51,197 bases of DNA from Candidatus Saccharimonadota bacterium (GTDB taxonomy: Bacteria; Patescibacteriota; Saccharimonadia; Saccharimonadales; Saccharimonadaceae): positions 1 to 51,197 of the forward strand of contig JAGAEN010000015.1 in assembly GCA_017613135.1 (NCBI GenBank). Direction: 5' to 3'. The translations under genes and the position numbers were made by a program. Below the pieces are notes generated by a model, which had not been told where the DNA came from, did not search any database, and was given only the letters and a program-made list of their open reading frames with translations. Shown here piece by piece: positions 50,239-51,197 of this stretch (its first letter is position 1; every line of letters begins with the position of its first letter).

Positions 50239-51197
50239 AGCAAAGTAGACTGGCGAGTTTTGAATATTGCCAGAAGTACCAGAGGTAAGGCTAAGTTGAT
50301 TTTTAAGATAAATAAATGAACCAGAACCAGTAAGAGTAGTACCACCCTTTGGTAACATCCAGCCTGCTGGACAGATAGATTGGTTTACATTAGTATTGTC
50401 TGCTGTGTAACTAGAAGAGTCTGCCATGGCTACTGCGGCAGTCCAGTTGTAATAGTTGCCGATGTGGTAGTGTTTATCATTACCACAGGCCACTGTGCTA
50501 TTGGCTATTGTACCATCCAAGTCATTTCTAATGGTTCCATTCCAACATAAATCTCCTGGGTCGTAAGACTCTGGTGTGGTGTTAGAACTATTCCAGGTCG
50601 TAGTACCTGTAGCATAGGTATTAGTAAGTGTATCGCTCCAGTTACTTGGAACATCAGTATTGGTGGAATTATAGTCATAAGAAGAATCTACGTCGTGGTC
50701 TAGGTTTTGCGTCATCCAAATGTTGCCGTCGGCGAGTTTGGCTACAGTGTATTCTTTGCCATCACGAGCATCTTTTACGGTGACTTCTTGGCCAGTGGTT
50801 ATTTTGTTCTTCCAGTTTGCTACGTTCTGCATGGTATAGACTGGAGTAGGAGCGGAGGCAGTATTTGGGTGGACTAGGGTGTATTTAACTTGCCCTACAT
50901 AAGTACCAGCCGGTTGAGTCTGCGAAATATAGGCCCTATAGGTAGTAGTAAGGTTAGAACCAGAAGCACCTGAACCTATGTCAGTAGAAGATGGGAAGTA
51001 GGCAACTTTGGTGTATTCTTCTGGTACTGCAGTATAGCCTGAGAAATCTGGGTCACCTGTTTGTCTATTAGTATCGTCAGTAGAACCAGCAATGATTGGA
51101 GTATAGCTGTTGGTAGTTTTAGTGAGTTTCATCGCCCAAGAAGATGTACCAGTAGTAACAGTAGTTGCAGTAATGATATCGTGAGTAGAACCTAGTG
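50059..51197 (-). CDS. Surface protein with FISUMP/C-type-lectin-like C-terminus, partial (N-terminus outside window)
   Basis: The frame stays open past 51132 (the codons before it read THDIITATTVTTGTSSWA) to the window edge, so the start is missing. Residues after that repeat the module of the protein at 1-1028 (SSWAMKLTKT, QTGDPDFSG, SNLTTTYRAYIS, AGTYVGQVKYTLVHP). A FISUMP (Fibrobacter major paralogous) domain follows: DGKEYTVAKLADGNIWMTQN, NLDHDVD, CPAGWMLPKGGT, then the C-terminal WYGSSVSVGGSGVYWSS, AYILSFDRYGF and NSVRCVAR. This domain has a C-type-lectin-like fold in several families. The last 180 bases are distinctly GC-rich. The role is probably surface binding. Confidence 0.85.
   Translation of the reverse strand, partial: LGSTHDIITATTVTTGTSSWAMKLTKTTNSYTPIIAGSTDDTNRQTGDPDFSGYTAVPEEYTKVAYFPSSTDIGSGASGSNLTTTYRAYISQTQPAGTYVGQVKYTLVHPNTASAPTPVYTMQNVANWKNKITTGQEVTVKDARDGKEYTVAKLADGNIWMTQNLDHDVDSSYDYNSTNTDVPSNWSDTLTNTYATGTTTWNSSNTTPESYDPGDLCWNGTIRNDLDGTIANSTVACGNDKHYHIGNYYNWTAAVAMADSSSYTADNTNVNQSICPAGWMLPKGGTTLTGSGSFIYLKNQLSLTSGTSGNIQNSPVYFAYGGGWYGSSVSVGGSGVYWSSVVHDSGVAYILSFDRYGFLFPQSSGERSYGNSVRCVAR

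Noticed and set aside
1-51197. CRISPR array
   Set aside because: No series of regularly spaced identical repeats with unique spacers was seen.
1-51197. UGA recoded as a sense codon, as in Gracilibacteria and Absconditabacteria
   Set aside because: TGA ends genes at expected family lengths (for example at 7523 and 18147), so the standard code fits.
50059-51197. Complete retroelement system in the window
   Set aside because: No reverse transcriptase or template copy was found here; only the candidate variable end is supported.

Overview
This window looks like chromosomal DNA from a host-associated member of the Patescibacteria (CPR), most likely Candidatus Saccharibacteria (TM7). That placement is inferred from gene content: a PrgI/VirB4/VirB6-type secretion cluster with small VirB2-like proteins, surface proteins with FISUMP or InlB-like domains, tightly packed genes and many leaderless promoters. 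No rRNA or marker-gene comparison was possible. The standard genetic code fits, because TGA acts as a stop.

Layout. (1) 1-1028: the N-terminal part of a secreted surface protein that runs off the left edge. (2) 1101-5312: a minus-strand exopolysaccharide operon (polyprenyl glycosylphosphotransferase, GT4 glycosyltransferase, Wzy/O-antigen-ligase-like membrane protein). The last gene carries two in-frame 147-bp palindromic elements. (3) 5369-7195: glmS with a strong terminator. (4) 7263-8159: small accessory proteins. (5) 8343-26332: a defence-rich region. It holds a probable type II restriction-modification pair next to tRNA-Lys, a block of housekeeping or unknown genes (11506-16260), an RpoA-CTD/sigma-region-4 regulator-like protein, a Panacea toxin-antitoxin-like pair, and a complete type I restriction-modification operon. 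That operon reads hsdM, GIY-YIG gene, hsdS, prrC-like anticodon nuclease, hsdR, which is the order of the E. coli prr locus plus one extra gene. (6) 26670-33485: nucleotide/stress and RNA genes (HD alarmone hydrolase-like, MBL hydrolase, LiaF-like membrane protein, CYTH-HD fusion, RNase Y, DnaJ). (7) 33545-46641: a type IV secretion-like cluster (VirB6-like, PrgI, a VirB4 split over two genes, a bifunctional peptidoglycan hydrolase, a three-domain VirB2-like fusion and two single VirB2-like proteins), interrupted by hsp20 and comF. (8) 46752-49981: tRNA-Ser, a membrane protein, a Pro-rich protein and groES-groEL. (9) 50059-51197: a second surface protein. It shares its N-terminal module with the first and ends in a GC-rich FISUMP/C-type-lectin-like domain resembling the variable region of a diversity-generating retroelement target.

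How the parts work together. The envelope genes (polysaccharide, glmS, LiaF-like, secretion cluster, surface proteins) fit a cell that lives attached to another bacterium. The defence genes form layers: two restriction systems, an anticodon nuclease that should fire when the type I enzyme is disabled, and a toxin-antitoxin-like pair. groES-groEL and dnaJ each carry a CIRCE operator, so an HrcA repressor encoded elsewhere should control both. At least eleven start codons lie 6-9 nt downstream of a perfect TATAAT, so leaderless mRNA appears common here.
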